NCBI GenBank assembly: GCA_030832645.1
Contig: JAURIR010000012.1
Location: 1-38,517, forward strand
DNA length: 38,517 nt
DNA from: Chitinophagales bacterium
Lineage (GTDB): Bacteria > Bacteroidota > Bacteroidia > Chitinophagales > Chitinophagaceae
Direction of reading: 5' to 3'
Shown here: in pieces, positions 9,701 to 17,603 of the stretch
How the letters are laid out: the number at the start of each line of letters is the position of its first letter
Numbering within the stretch: the stretch's first letter is position 1
Made by a program: the position numbers and the translations under genes
The notes under the pieces: model-generated
Told to the model about the DNA's origin: nothing
Databases searched by the model: none
The model's input: only the letters and a program-made list of their open reading frames with translations

Positions 9701-9795
9701 TTGGTGGTTTGATGTTTGCGTTGGTATTGACTTTATTTGTTGTACCTGCCTTGTATACTTTTATTTCCAGGAAAAAAAATACACATGTTAATTAG
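6733..9795 (+). CDS. RND multidrug efflux permease, HAE1 family
   Basis: Proton-driven inner-membrane transporter of the AcrB/MexB class, 1020 residues, with two homologous halves of six transmembrane segments each. The N-terminus (LSIKRPVFAVVCSIVIIIFGALG) is the standard first helix. Proton-relay residues are present: Asp400 and Asp401 in GLVVDDGIVV of TM4 and Lys923 in GLVTKNGILIVEF of TM10. The periplasmic porter/docking domains have the usual conserved GQRPAMRIW and VNIxFG-type segments. The intact TM4 DD pair fits a hydrophobic/amphiphilic drug pump better than a heavy-metal pump. Its 3' end overlaps the outer-membrane channel gene by 11 bases. The substrate cannot be read from the sequence. 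Confidence 0.96.
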   Translation: MNLSELSIKRPVFAVVCSIVIIIFGALGYSYLGVREYPAIDPPIINVRCSYVGANAEIIEQQITEVLEKAVNGVQGVKNITSSSSQGSSNITVEFELGVDLERAANDVREKVSQVSGQLPQDLDAPPVVAKQDSDSEPIVFMQMQSNKRTLLEISDLAENIVQERLQTISGVSGVNIFGQRPAMRIWFDPVKLSAYRLTISDVKSALDRENIELPGGKVRGNVTELTVKAYGKLTTEEDFNNLIIRQTEGNIIRLKDIGYAIIGPENEESATRKNNVRSVNLAVIAQPGSNQVAIADELYKRIEQIKKDLPQDIILEIGFDRTLFVRKAIKEVQETLFIAILLVVIIIYLFFREWSIALRPLIDIPVALVGAFFIMYLAGFSINVLTLLSLVLATGLVVDDGIVVTENIFKKIEQGMDKYTAAKEGSKEIFFAVVSTSLTLAIVFLPIIFLQGFVGRLFREFGIVVAGAVLISAFVSLSLTPVLNIYLTKKDVHAHSWFYRKTEPFFAGMESFYKRMLNSFMGKRWIAFVIVGICVAAIYFVGKNLPSELAPMEDRNRLRMSITAPEGTDFDYMDRAVYDITQKVMDSVPERYVVLSFAPNFAGAGGSNNANVSIGLVDAGERKRSQNDIAQNLNKVFKDQTDLRIFVTQEQTISVGQGGRGQLPVQFVLQNLSFDKLKEKVPLFMDEVAKSPVFQGNDVNLKFNKPEIQITIDRLKASELGISILDISNTLQLALSGRRFGYFLRNGKQYQVIGQVDRKDRDAPVDLKSFYLRSRNGELIQLDNLVKFNESATPPSIYHFNRLKSAIVSAGLAQGKTLGDGIKEMKRIAGVVLDDSFTTSLSGSSRDFAESSSNTQTAFLLALVLIFLILAAQFESFVDPFIIMITVPLALAGAVISLSVFGQTLNIFSQIGIIMLIGLVTKNGILIVEFANKKREEGIDKSKAVLDAAVARLRPILMTTLATALGALPIALALGSAGKSRIPLGIVIIGGLMFALVLTLFVVPALYTFISRKKNTHVN

Positions 9796-11089
9796 AGTCG
9801 CTCTGATAAGTTTTCTATTTGTTTCTGTCGCCAAAGGGCAAGATTCTGTTTTTACAGCTAGAGAAGCCATCGATATGGCCTTGAAGCAAAATTTAGATAT
9901 TCAAATTGCTCAGAACGATGTTGATATAACCAATATTAATAATACATGGGCCAATGCAGGACTGTTGCCAACGATCAGTATAAATGCAACCAATACAGAA
10001 GCTATTTCAAACCTGAATCAGAAACTAAACAATGGAAACTCCATACAACGAAATAATGTTAATAATAACAGCTTGAATGCAAACCTTTCACTCAGCTGGA
10101 GAATATTCAATGGAATGAGGGTGCAGGCAACAAAAAGTAGATTTGAAATCATTGAAAAAATGGGAGGCATTGCATTCAAACAGCAAGTTGACCAGGTTAT
10201 TTTTGATGTATTGAGCGTTTACTACAATTTGGTTCGACTCAATAAGCAAGTGAATTCCACGAAAGTAATCATCGACCTATCAAAAGAAAGAGTCAAGATC
10301 GCAGAAACCAGATTCAATGTAGGCAGTGGTACCAAAACAGATATGCTACAAGCAAAAATTGATCTGAATGCACAGGAAGTAAATCTTCAAAATATTTACA
10401 AACAAATTTCTACTACCAAGGCAAGCCTAAACAATCTATTAAAAAGGAATCCAGATGTTCCCTTTTATGCAAAAGAGGAACAGTTCAGAATTCCACCTAT
10501 TGTATTGGGAGATGTGATGAAGAAAATTGATGAACAGAATTATCAAATGCTCATGGCATTTCAAACCAAATTGAATATTGCCAATGACAGGAAAATCATC
10601 TACTCTCAAAAATTACCTACTCTCACCCTGAACTCAGCCGCATTGTTGAATAGAACAATTTCAACCGCCGGGTTATTTCTAACCAACCAAAGTTACGGAC
10701 CCAACGTAGGCTTGTCACTCGGAATTCCTATTTTTCAAAGTACAATCAATAAAACACAGCTGAAAGTAAATTCAGTATTGCAAAAACAACAAAACTTAGA
10801 GATTGAATCGCTTCGATCTCGTATTCAACGAGATCTCTTCATTGCCTATCAAGAATACCAAAATGCATTGGAAGCGGCCAAGATCGAAGAATCGAACGTT
10901 AAACTTGCAGAAGAAAATAATAAGATATCAACTGAGCGATTCAGAAAACTGCAGAGTAATTCCATCGAACTTCGTCAGGCTCAATTGAGTTTGAACGAAG
11001 CGCAAGACAGGTACATCAATGCACAATACAGAGCGCATAACGCAGCAACGTCCATACTTTATACCATTGGAGAAGTAAGCAATTTTTAA
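9785..11089 (+). CDS. TolC-family outer-membrane efflux channel
   Basis: Outer-membrane factor completing the RND pump. The ATG at 9785 gives a signal peptide (MLIRVALISFLFVSVAKG, cleavage before QDS), followed by the family start TAREAIDMALKQNLDIQIA. Two related OEP repeats follow, with long heptad-rich helices (for example the RFxVGSGTKTDMLQAKxDL segment and, in the second half, RFRKLQSNSIELRQAQLSL) and short beta-strands. The mature length (about 416 residues) is normal. An upstream start at 9737 would remove the signal peptide from the N-terminus and lies fully inside the permease gene, so it is rejected. The gene overlaps the permease by 11 bases. Its stop is one base from the stop of the convergent cytidine deaminase gene. 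Confidence 0.94.
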   Translation: MLIRVALISFLFVSVAKGQDSVFTAREAIDMALKQNLDIQIAQNDVDITNINNTWANAGLLPTISINATNTEAISNLNQKLNNGNSIQRNNVNNNSLNANLSLSWRIFNGMRVQATKSRFEIIEKMGGIAFKQQVDQVIFDVLSVYYNLVRLNKQVNSTKVIIDLSKERVKIAETRFNVGSGTKTDMLQAKIDLNAQEVNLQNIYKQISTTKASLNNLLKRNPDVPFYAKEEQFRIPPIVLGDVMKKIDEQNYQMLMAFQTKLNIANDRKIIYSQKLPTLTLNSAALLNRTISTAGLFLTNQSYGPNVGLSLGIPIFQSTINKTQLKVNSVLQKQQNLEIESLRSRIQRDLFIAYQEYQNALEAAKIEESNVKLAEENNKISTERFRKLQSNSIELRQAQLSLNEAQDRYINAQYRAHNAATSILYTIGEVSNF

Positions 11090-11090
11090 T

Positions 11091-11579
11091 TTACTTCTTT
11101 AGATTGTTCTTTTTGAATGCCATGGGCAATAGATCAGTAACGGATCTGAATTCGTATACCTCCCCTGTTTGACCGGTAAGTAACAAACGAATAGGGTCTG
11201 AAAATCTTGATTCAAATTCTACAAGTGATTGTCTGCAAATACCACAAGGTGCAATAGGGATATCGGTAGGAACTTTTTCGCTCAAATAACTGATGCAAAG
11301 AGTTTTTATAGGTAGTTGAGGGGCTATGGAAGATATAGCCGCCAGCATCACTCTTTCAGCACATAATCCTATTGGATAAGAAGCATTTTCTTGGTTGGTT
11401 CCATGAATGTAACTCCCATCCTTCATCAATGCAACACTAGCAACATGAAAACCAGAATAAGGTGCATATGCGTCTGGTGCGAGACTTCTGGCTCTATGAA
11501 TCAAATCTTGGTCTTCCTTCGACATCTCCTTGATGTCTGCAGATTTGTTGTAAGCAATATGAAAAGAAGCAGAATGCAT
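11091..11579 (-). CDS. cdd: Cytidine deaminase
   Basis: Hydrolytic deamination of cytidine/deoxycytidine to uridine in pyrimidine salvage; cytoplasmic tetramer. Zinc ligands and catalytic residues are clear: Cys73 and Glu75 in CAERVML, and Cys112 and Cys115 in PCGICRQ; the substrate loop YAPYSGFHV is at 38-46. The length, 162 residues, is slightly longer than the 130-140-residue minimal enzyme because of an N-terminal extension. It follows the signal peptidase gene by 4 bases and is probably in its operon. It converges on the TolC-type gene with a single base between the stop codons and no visible terminator. Confidence 0.96.
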   Translation of the reverse strand: MHSASFHIAYNKSADIKEMSKEDQDLIHRARSLAPDAYAPYSGFHVASVALMKDGSYIHGTNQENASYPIGLCAERVMLAAISSIAPQLPIKTLCISYLSEKVPTDIPIAPCGICRQSLVEFESRFSDPIRLLLTGQTGEVYEFRSVTDLLPMAFKKNNLKK

Positions 11580-11583
11580 GTGT

Positions 11584-13110
11584 CTATTTAATCGATTTAA
11601 ATATTCGATTCAGTCTTGGTCCATTTTGCCAGCTAAACCAAATCAGCGAAGCCTTTCCCACAATATGGTCTTCAGGAACAAAACCCCAGAACCTAGAATC
11701 TTGAGAATTGTGTCTATTGTCTCCCATCATCCAATAATAGTCCATTTTAAATGTATAGTCAGTGGCGGGTTGACCATTGATGTACACTTTCCCATTTTTC
11801 AGTTCAAAAACATTGTTTTCATACACCTGAATCACACGCTGATAGAGTGAAATATTTTTAAGATTCAATTCAATTTTTGCACCTTTTTTAGGAATCCAAA
11901 TTGGACCAAAATTATCTTCGCTCCATTTAAAATTGGTTGTATCATAGGGATAGGTATTTCCAAATCCACTCGTATTCAATTCAGGTGTTATCATTGACTT
12001 AACAACAAAAGGAAACGATTTTACTTTTTCCAATTGAGAAGGTGTAAGTGTAATGCGATAGGTATTTTGCATGCCTTGCAATTGCATAAAATCCCTTTGT
12101 TCTGGATCTTGTAAATCCACATTCAATTCCTTTGAAACGAATTCATCCGGAAAAAAACCTTTGCCATCTAAAACAACGATATAAGGCATCTCCGAGGCAG
12201 GAGGATATTCACTGATGGCATTGTTTATATACAATACACCGTCTTTTACACTCAATGTATCTCCGGCAATACCAACGCATCTTTTGATAAAATTCTCTCT
12301 CTTATCCACCGGACGGGTTATAATATCGTCTCTTTCTGCAAAAAGCATGTCTCTTGTACCTCCGCGAGATTCATAAGCGCGCAGGTAATCGTAGTAATTT
12401 ATTTCAGACTGAAATTCTCTTATTACTGTATCTCCTACTGGATAATTGAAGACAACCACATCGTTTCTTTTTATAGGCTGGGCAAAAATTCTGTTGTAGG
12501 GAAGTTTTATCCACTCGAGGTATGATTTGGATGTTCCGATAGGCAATGTATGGTGTACAAATGGGAACGCAATGGGAGTATTGGGAACTCTGGGCCCGTA
12601 AGATGTTTTGCTCACAAATAGAAAGTCGTTTACCAGCAACGTCTTTTCCATGGAACCGGTTGGAATCACATACGCCTCAAAAACAAAGGTCCTGATTATC
12701 GTTGCTGCAACAATAGCAAATACTGCGGCATCTACCCATTCTCTGGAGGCTGATTTCTTATAATTCTTTACAACAGGTATGCCACCATACCGTTCATTTT
12801 TAGAAAAACCTAAGTAAGGAAAATAAAAAAATGGGATCAGTGTTGTGGCAGCATGATGAATAAGATGAAATCTGCCAAAGTGTTCTACGAATTTGATACA
12901 GATCCAGATCGTTACAAATTGTCCTGCAACAGGTACTAGTTGAAAGAAAAACCAATGGATTTTAAGGTCCATCTTTTTAACCATGCACCAAGTATTGTAA
13001 AGAGGGATCAATGCCTTCCACCCTTCCAGTCCGGCTTTTTTAAACATTCCGAATAAACCAACATGAAAACCAATGACTGCCAATATAAATAGAATCCAGC
13101 CTAAACTCAT
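11584..13110 (-). CDS. lepB: Signal peptidase I with N-terminal membrane domain
   Basis: Type I leader peptidase that cuts Sec/Tat signal peptides at the outer face of the inner membrane. Residues 1-105 form an extra membrane domain with several hydrophobic helices resembling the DUF5684 family ([19 protein letters not shown]). A further helix near 125-143 precedes the S26 catalytic core: nucleophile Ser153 in PTGSMEKTL, general-base Lys277 in [14 protein letters not shown], and box [16 protein letters not shown] near 465. A large insertion lies between the Lys region and box E, giving 508 residues against roughly 320 in E. coli; large insertions are usual in Bacteroidota. The ATG at 13108-13110 is used. 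Cytidine deaminase follows directly. Confidence 0.95.
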   Translation of the reverse strand: MSLGWILFILAVIGFHVGLFGMFKKAGLEGWKALIPLYNTWCMVKKMDLKIHWFFFQLVPVAGQFVTIWICIKFVEHFGRFHLIHHAATTLIPFFYFPYLGFSKNERYGGIPVVKNYKKSASREWVDAAVFAIVAATIIRTFVFEAYVIPTGSMEKTLLVNDFLFVSKTSYGPRVPNTPIAFPFVHHTLPIGTSKSYLEWIKLPYNRIFAQPIKRNDVVVFNYPVGDTVIREFQSEINYYDYLRAYESRGGTRDMLFAERDDIITRPVDKRENFIKRCVGIAGDTLSVKDGVLYINNAISEYPPASEMPYIVVLDGKGFFPDEFVSKELNVDLQDPEQRDFMQLQGMQNTYRITLTPSQLEKVKSFPFVVKSMITPELNTSGFGNTYPYDTTNFKWSEDNFGPIWIPKKGAKIELNLKNISLYQRVIQVYENNVFELKNGKVYINGQPATDYTFKMDYYWMMGDNRHNSQDSRFWGFVPEDHIVGKASLIWFSWQNGPRLNRIFKSIK

Positions 13111-13128
13111 ACGAACATTTTATGCTTT

Positions 13129-13136
13129 CAAAAGTA
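13129..13136 (-). promoter_or_regulatory. Candidate -7 element for lepB-cdd
   Basis: On the minus strand the bases read TACTTTTG, an exact TAnnTTTG match, 18 bases before the lepB ATG. No TTG at 17-23 bases upstream is seen, so the assignment rests on position and the -7 match alone. The remaining spacer to 13236 shows nothing I can name. Confidence 0.35.
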
Positions 13137-13236
13137 GTATAAAAAGAAGGAATAGCTACGTCAGAGCAGACAAGCGAAAGTTAATTTGGAGGATCGGTTA
13201 AATACATTGACGACCGAGGTCAACAAAGTACGAATC

Positions 13237-13737
13237 CTATACAGCAGTTCCAATTTTATTGGAAACCCGTGAAGTTTTGATTCTTGCCACATCCTTAACT
13301 GTTGCATCAATGTCCAACAGTTTAACATCCAGATCATTGGTGTCTAAAGTATCAATGGCTGTACAAAAACGCATGGCAACCCAAACATGGTCGATAACTA
13401 CTTCATCAATTTTTTTGAACCCTTTAGACAACAAGCAGTCCCAGTTCAAATCTCTGTTTAAATCGGATACAATCTTGGAAGTTGGTTTTGGATAAGCAAT
13501 CCATAATTTCCCTTTTGTACGCAATGCTGGTATTACATCCTTTAGTATAGAGGAAAGCTGATTGTAATTAACTGCAAAGACCAATGCGTAATCAATTTTC
13601 CTGCTCTTTAAAAGCGGGGTAACATTTTTAGCAAAGGATAATTTTGTAAAAAACTTTTCGAGTGTAGAGGGAATACCCTGAATAAGCAGGTTTTTCTCTT
13701 CTCCTAGCTGAAGCTTGTCAAAAATATTTATCAGCAT
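13237..13737 (-). CDS. DUF3052-like conserved protein
   Basis: A 166-residue cytoplasmic protein of unknown function. The core looks like the DUF3052 family: a hydrophobic strand DYALVFAVN, then IPALRTKGKLWIAYPKP, a DLNRDL turn and a final VWVAMRF strand, a Rossmann-like alternation reminiscent of degenerate methyltransferase folds but without a SAM-binding glycine motif. A basic/Asp-rich tail follows. It begins at an ATG (13735-13737), 72 bases after plsY, and ends 126 bases before lepB. It may be the last gene of the prmA-plsY unit. No catalytic residues can be assigned. Confidence 0.6.
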   Translation of the reverse strand: MLINIFDKLQLGEEKNLLIQGIPSTLEKFFTKLSFAKNVTPLLKSRKIDYALVFAVNYNQLSSILKDVIPALRTKGKLWIAYPKPTSKIVSDLNRDLNWDCLLSKGFKKIDEVVIDHVWVAMRFCTAIDTLDTNDLDVKLLDIDATVKDVARIKTSRVSNKIGTAV

Positions 13738-13809
13738 ACTTCAGTTGATTTTGGTTTGGGAGAGCTAAATTAACACTTTTTCCACAAATTTTAAGTGCGA
13801 AAAAATGGA

Positions 13810-14454
13810 TTATTGAGCCTCTCTGCGGCGATCTCTTTTTTTGAAGATGGGAACCTTGTTTTCATTCCCGGAGAGCAGCCTTCCAATATTTTTTTGATGA
13901 GTGAGAAGTACCAGAAAAGCCACTGCGATGGCGAATACCCTGTACGCGTTATTGTCTACATTGAAGACAATTAGTATAAATATAGGAAATGCAATACTAG
14001 CAAGTATAGAACTCAATGATACAAAGCGAGTTAGGTAAAGAACTAAGAGAAAAACTCCCACACAACTTAAAGCAGTCCAGGGTGAAACTGCGATGATCAA
14101 TCCAAATAAGGTAGCAACACCCTTGCCACCCCTGAATTCAGCCCAAATTGGGAAGATATGGCCCAATACAGCTGCCAAACCGAGTCCAATCTGAAAATTC
14201 GTTCTTTCAAATTCGTTTTGAACGTAAAAAGGAAGTAAAAGGGCAAGTTTTACTGCAATAAACCCCTTTAAAATATCCATGATCATCACTACAGAACCCC
14301 ATTTACTGCCCAAAACTCGAAAGGTATTGGTAGCTCCTGCGTTTCCACTTCCATAATCTCTGATATCAATATTGAATTGGGATCTACTGACAATTACGGA
14401 GGATGGTATCGAACCAATCAAATAAGCCGCAATAATAATGAGCACTTCATTCAT
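13810..14454 (-). CDS. plsY: Acyl-phosphate:glycerol-3-phosphate acyltransferase PlsY
   Basis: Inner-membrane enzyme that transfers an acyl group from acyl phosphate to glycerol-3-phosphate, the first committed step of phospholipid synthesis. The three cytoplasmic motifs of the family are present: GSIPSSVIVSR near 14-24 with DYGSGNAGATNTFRVLG, the GHIFPIWAEFRGGKGVAT motif near 105-122, and a final cytoplasmic segment THQKNIGRLLSGNE near 185-198. About five transmembrane helices; 214 residues is normal. It begins at the ATG at 14452-14454, 77 bases after the prmA stop, and is likely co-transcribed with it. Confidence 0.95.
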   Translation of the reverse strand: MNEVLIIIAAYLIGSIPSSVIVSRSQFNIDIRDYGSGNAGATNTFRVLGSKWGSVVMIMDILKGFIAVKLALLLPFYVQNEFERTNFQIGLGLAAVLGHIFPIWAEFRGGKGVATLFGLIIAVSPWTALSCVGVFLLVLYLTRFVSLSSILASIAFPIFILIVFNVDNNAYRVFAIAVAFLVLLTHQKNIGRLLSGNENKVPIFKKRDRRREAQ

Positions 14455-14531
14455 TCCTCAATGTCATTTGACGAGTAGTAAAATTAATCAAAAAATAATA
14501 AAAAAGAGTGCTTTACAGGGCAATATGAATG

Positions 14532-15341
14532 TCAGAAAAAGGTTATAGCCAACCAACCAGACTGCTTATATACACTGCAGTTTGTACCGAAATAAGGATG
14601 AAATAATGAATAAATATCTGTATAATCGCTTGATAATAAGCCACTTATAATTATAGTGCCTCCAGGTTTTAATGCATCTCTCAGATTGGAGACATTTTCG
14701 CTCAGTATGTTTTTGTTAATATTTGCCAAGATAATATCAAAGAGTCCAATTTGGTTTAAATCATCGCGGCATTCGACCTGTATTCTACTCATTTTGTTTG
14801 CTGCCAGGTTCTCCAAAGTGTTTTCAAAGCTCCATCGGTCGTTATCGATTGCCATTATCTCCTCTGCTCCCAATTTTTCAGCAAGAATGGCCAGTATGCC
14901 TGTGCCTGTTCCAAAATCAAGCACTTTTTTTCCATTGAAATCAATTTCCAGCATAGCTTGGAGCATCATGCGAGTGGTAGCATGATGGCCTGTTCCAAAA
15001 CTCATTTTAGGCGTGATTACAATCTCGTGTTCAAATCCTGGTTGCGAAGGATGGAAATCTGCTCTTACCAGTACTTTCCCTGGAAGAGAGACTGGATCAA
15101 AATTGGACTCCCAGGAAGCATTCCAGTTCTTATCCTCCAAAATATTCTGCTCGTAAATAAGTCCGAGATCATTAAAAAATGGATTGAAAAGATCCATTTT
15201 TTCTTCCCCTTCAATGGCATATGCCTTGATCGCAGTTTCCATCTCCTCCATTGCATGAAAGCCAAATTCAGGCAGCATGGCAACGAGCAGATCTTTTGTA
15301 TCTGCATTAATATTTTCGATTATGACTTCAATGTATCGCAT
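14532..15341 (-). CDS. prmA: Ribosomal protein L11 methyltransferase
   Basis: SAM-dependent methyltransferase that trimethylates ribosomal protein L11. The C-terminal catalytic domain has SAM motif I VLDFGTGTGILAI preceded by PKMSFGTGHHATTRMML, the family-specific substrate/SAM segment, and the post-motif DIILANINKNIL. The N-terminal L11-recognition domain is short and acidic. I place the start at the ATG 15339-15341 (269 residues, MRYIEVIIENI). The in-frame ATG at 15354-15356 would lie within the stem-loop of the pnp terminator and adds only MPAFF. The chosen start codon directly follows the terminator's T-tract, so expression must depend on readthrough or on a promoter inside the end of pnp. 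Confidence 0.93.
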   Translation of the reverse strand: MRYIEVIIENINADTKDLLVAMLPEFGFHAMEEMETAIKAYAIEGEEKMDLFNPFFNDLGLIYEQNILEDKNWNASWESNFDPVSLPGKVLVRADFHPSQPGFEHEIVITPKMSFGTGHHATTRMMLQAMLEIDFNGKKVLDFGTGTGILAILAEKLGAEEIMAIDNDRWSFENTLENLAANKMSRIQVECRDDLNQIGLFDIILANINKNILSENVSNLRDALKPGGTIIISGLLSSDYTDIYSLFHPYFGTNCSVYKQSGWLAITFF

Positions 15342-15365
15342 AAAAAAAGCCGGCATTGGCCGGCT
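15342..15365 (-). terminator. Intrinsic terminator after pnp, abutting the prmA start codon
   Basis: On the minus strand a 7-base GC-rich stem (AGCCGGC/GCCGGCT, 15359-15365 pairing with 15348-15354) with a 4-base loop is followed by seven T residues (15348-15342). It starts 6 bases after the pnp stop codon. The T-tract ends exactly at the prmA ATG. It fits the standard rho-independent architecture. Confidence 0.85.
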
Positions 15366-15371
15366 GATATT

Positions 15372-17528
15372 TTATTCTGCAGATGGACTTTCGTCTTCTG
15401 GTCTTTTGAATTCGGGTTTAGGTATCAAAGCCTTTCTGCTCAATTTGAATTTTCCGGTTTTATGGTCAATTCCAATCAATTTCACTTTCACTTTATCACC
15501 CTCCGCCAAAATGCCATCTAGATTCTCCAAACGCTTCCAACTTACTTCACTGATGTGTAGCAAGCCTTGTTTGCCTGGCATGAATTCAACGAATGCACCA
15601 TAAGGCATGATAGATTTTACAGTTGACTCGTATTCTTCACCCACTTCAGGTATTGCAACGATTCCTTTGATCCAGGCAACCGCTTTATCTAGGCCTTCTT
15701 TAGCAGGACTGAAAACACTTACTTCACCGTACTTACCAACTTCTTCGATATTTACAGTTGTTCCTGTTTCGCGTTGAATCTCTTGAATGATTTTTCCTTG
15801 AGGGCCGATGATAGCGCCGATGAATTCTTTATCAACTATCAACTTCTCCATACGAGGTGCATGTGGTTTCACTTCGTTTCTTGGTGTTTCAAGACATTGA
15901 TACATTTCATGAAGGATATGCAATCTTCCTTTTCTTGCTTGTTCCAATGCTTCGCGCATGGTTTCCATACTCAAACCATCAATCTTTATATCCATCTGGA
16001 TTCCACAAATTCCATCCCGCGTTCCAGTCACTTTAAAGTCCATGTCTCCCAAATGATCTTCGTCACCCAGGATATCAGTTAAGATGGCGTATTTTCCATC
16101 GGTGGGACGAGTAATCAACCCCATTGCTACACCGCTTACGTGCTTGGGTATAGGAACACCTGCATCCATCAATGCCAGGGAACCTGCGCAAACAGTTGCC
16201 ATCGAAGAAGAACCATTAGATTCTAAAATATCTGAAACTATACGCACAGTGTATGCGTAATCATTACCTGGCATCATTTGCTTCAAGGAGCGAAGTGCTA
16301 AATTTCCATGTCCCACTTCTCTTCTACCTGGGCCTCTCATTGGTTTTACTTCACCTGTAGAGAAAGCAGGGAAATTGTAGTGGAGGATGAACTTGCTGTA
16401 ATCAGATTTTGCAGCACTTTCAATCAAAAGCTCATCAAGTGGAGTACCAAATGTAACTGTTGTAAGCGACTGCGTCTCACCTCGGGTGAACAAAGCAGAT
16501 CCGTGTGGTGAAGGAAGTACATCTACTTCCGTGTTCAGAGGTCGTACTTGATCAAGTGATCTTCCGTCTAAACGTATTTTGTCATCGAGGATCATGTTAC
16601 GAACCACATCCCACTTTAGATCTTCGAAATATTTCTTTGCTAATTTTTTCTGTACATCCGTCGCTTCATCACCCAATGATGCAACAACTTCTTTTTTTAA
16701 TTCATCGTATGCTTTGGAGCGATCTGCCTTGCTGGTTCCACTTTTTGAAATAGCATATACCCTCTCGCTGGCAAACTCTGTTACTTTTTGCTGAATTGCG
16801 TCGTCTGAAAGCGGTTTGGTATAATCTCTTTTACCCTGTGCACCAATTTTCTGACGAAGTTCTTCCTGAGCAGTGATTTGAATTCGGATGGCATCATGAG
16901 CTACTTCCAACGCTTTGATAAAATCAGCTTCGGAGCATTCTTTAGATTCACCTTCAACCATCATGAGGTTCTTATGGGTAGCACCAATCATGAAATCCAT
17001 ATCGGCACTTGCTAACTCAGAACGCGTTGGGTTAACAATAAAACTTCCGTTTACTCTTGCAACACGTACTTCGGAAATAATTTCTTTGATAGGAATATCG
17101 GATACTGCAAGTGCTGCTGAAGCGGCCAAACACGCCAAAGAATCAGGCATGATTTCAGGATCACTTGAAACAAGTGTCACCAATACTTGCACATCGCACA
17201 AATAATCTTCAGGAAATAAAGGTCGAAGCGCGCGATCGATCAAACGACTGACCAATACTTCATAATCGTTTAATCTTGCTTCGCGTTTGAAGAAAGATCC
17301 TGGAATACGACCTGCAGATGCAAATTTTTCTTGGTAATCTACAGATAACGGGAAAAAGTCTTGCCCTTCTTTGGGTTCTTTGTTGGCACATACAGTAGCA
17401 AGTATGATACAATTTCCCTGACGTACTGTTACGGCACCATCGGCCTGACGCGCCAATCTTCCGGTTTCTATGGTTACAATTCGACCATTACCAAGGTCGA
17501 AACTTGATTGAAAAGGTTGTGATAACAT
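15372..17528 (-). CDS. pnp: Polyribonucleotide nucleotidyltransferase (PNPase)
   Basis: Phosphorolytic 3'-5' exoribonuclease and RNA degradosome-type enzyme; trimer. Two RNase PH domains are visible: the first from residue 10 with GRLARQADGAVTV and FFKREARLNDYEVLVSRLIDR, the second from about 310 with DGRSLDQVRPL, RGETQSL and the catalytic-site segment ILGDEDHLGDMDFKV. The C-terminal KH domain has the RNA-binding loop IIGPQGK near 570, and the S1 domain spans about 630-700 (VKSIMPYGAFVEF to KFKLSRKAL). The length of 718 is normal. It starts at the ATG 17526-17528. It lies downstream of rpsO, the same pair as in E. coli, with two hairpins in the spacer. Confidence 0.97.
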   Translation of the reverse strand: MLSQPFQSSFDLGNGRIVTIETGRLARQADGAVTVRQGNCIILATVCANKEPKEGQDFFPLSVDYQEKFASAGRIPGSFFKREARLNDYEVLVSRLIDRALRPLFPEDYLCDVQVLVTLVSSDPEIMPDSLACLAASAALAVSDIPIKEIISEVRVARVNGSFIVNPTRSELASADMDFMIGATHKNLMMVEGESKECSEADFIKALEVAHDAIRIQITAQEELRQKIGAQGKRDYTKPLSDDAIQQKVTEFASERVYAISKSGTSKADRSKAYDELKKEVVASLGDEATDVQKKLAKKYFEDLKWDVVRNMILDDKIRLDGRSLDQVRPLNTEVDVLPSPHGSALFTRGETQSLTTVTFGTPLDELLIESAAKSDYSKFILHYNFPAFSTGEVKPMRGPGRREVGHGNLALRSLKQMMPGNDYAYTVRIVSDILESNGSSSMATVCAGSLALMDAGVPIPKHVSGVAMGLITRPTDGKYAILTDILGDEDHLGDMDFKVTGTRDGICGIQMDIKIDGLSMETMREALEQARKGRLHILHEMYQCLETPRNEVKPHAPRMEKLIVDKEFIGAIIGPQGKIIQEIQRETGTTVNIEEVGKYGEVSVFSPAKEGLDKAVAWIKGIVAIPEVGEEYESTVKSIMPYGAFVEFMPGKQGLLHISEVSWKRLENLDGILAEGDKVKVKLIGIDHKTGKFKLSRKALIPKPEFKRPEDESPSAE

Positions 17529-17537
17529 GAGTTATTT

Positions 17538-17556
17538 TTTTGGGTGTACCCCAAAA
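17538..17556 (-). other. Hairpin in the pnp leader
   Basis: Perfect 7-base inverted repeat TTTTGGG/CCCAAAA around a 5-base loop, ending 10 bases before the pnp start codon. It has no T-tract, so it is not a terminator; in the mRNA it would sit immediately in front of the translation start. A role in pnp leader processing or translation control is inference. Confidence 0.5.
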
Positions 17557-17559
17557 GCA

Positions 17560-17587
17560 CTATTCCCAACAAACATGCTGGGAATAG
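17560..17587 (-). other. Hairpin in the rpsO-pnp spacer (processing site or weak terminator)
   Basis: Perfect 9-base stem CTATTCCCA/TGGGAATAG with a 10-base loop, located 16 bases after the rpsO stop. On the minus strand it is followed by TGCTTTT, a poor T-tract. In E. coli the rpsO-pnp spacer carries both a terminator and the RNase III-cleaved hairpin that lets PNPase control its own mRNA, so this position is suggestive. Confidence 0.6.
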
Positions 17588-17603
17588 AACCAATGAGTTT
17601 AAT

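Noticed and set aside
9737-9784. Earlier start for the TolC-family gene
   Set aside because: It lies inside the permease gene and would bury the signal peptide.
13207-13223. Short inverted repeat TTGAC/GTCAA after the DUF3052-like gene
   Set aside because: Only a 5-base stem and no T-tract; too weak for a terminator or operator call.
14958-15521. 187-residue plus-strand open frame across prmA and pnp
   Set aside because: It lies antisense to two well-conserved genes, crosses the terminator between them and has no recognisable domain.
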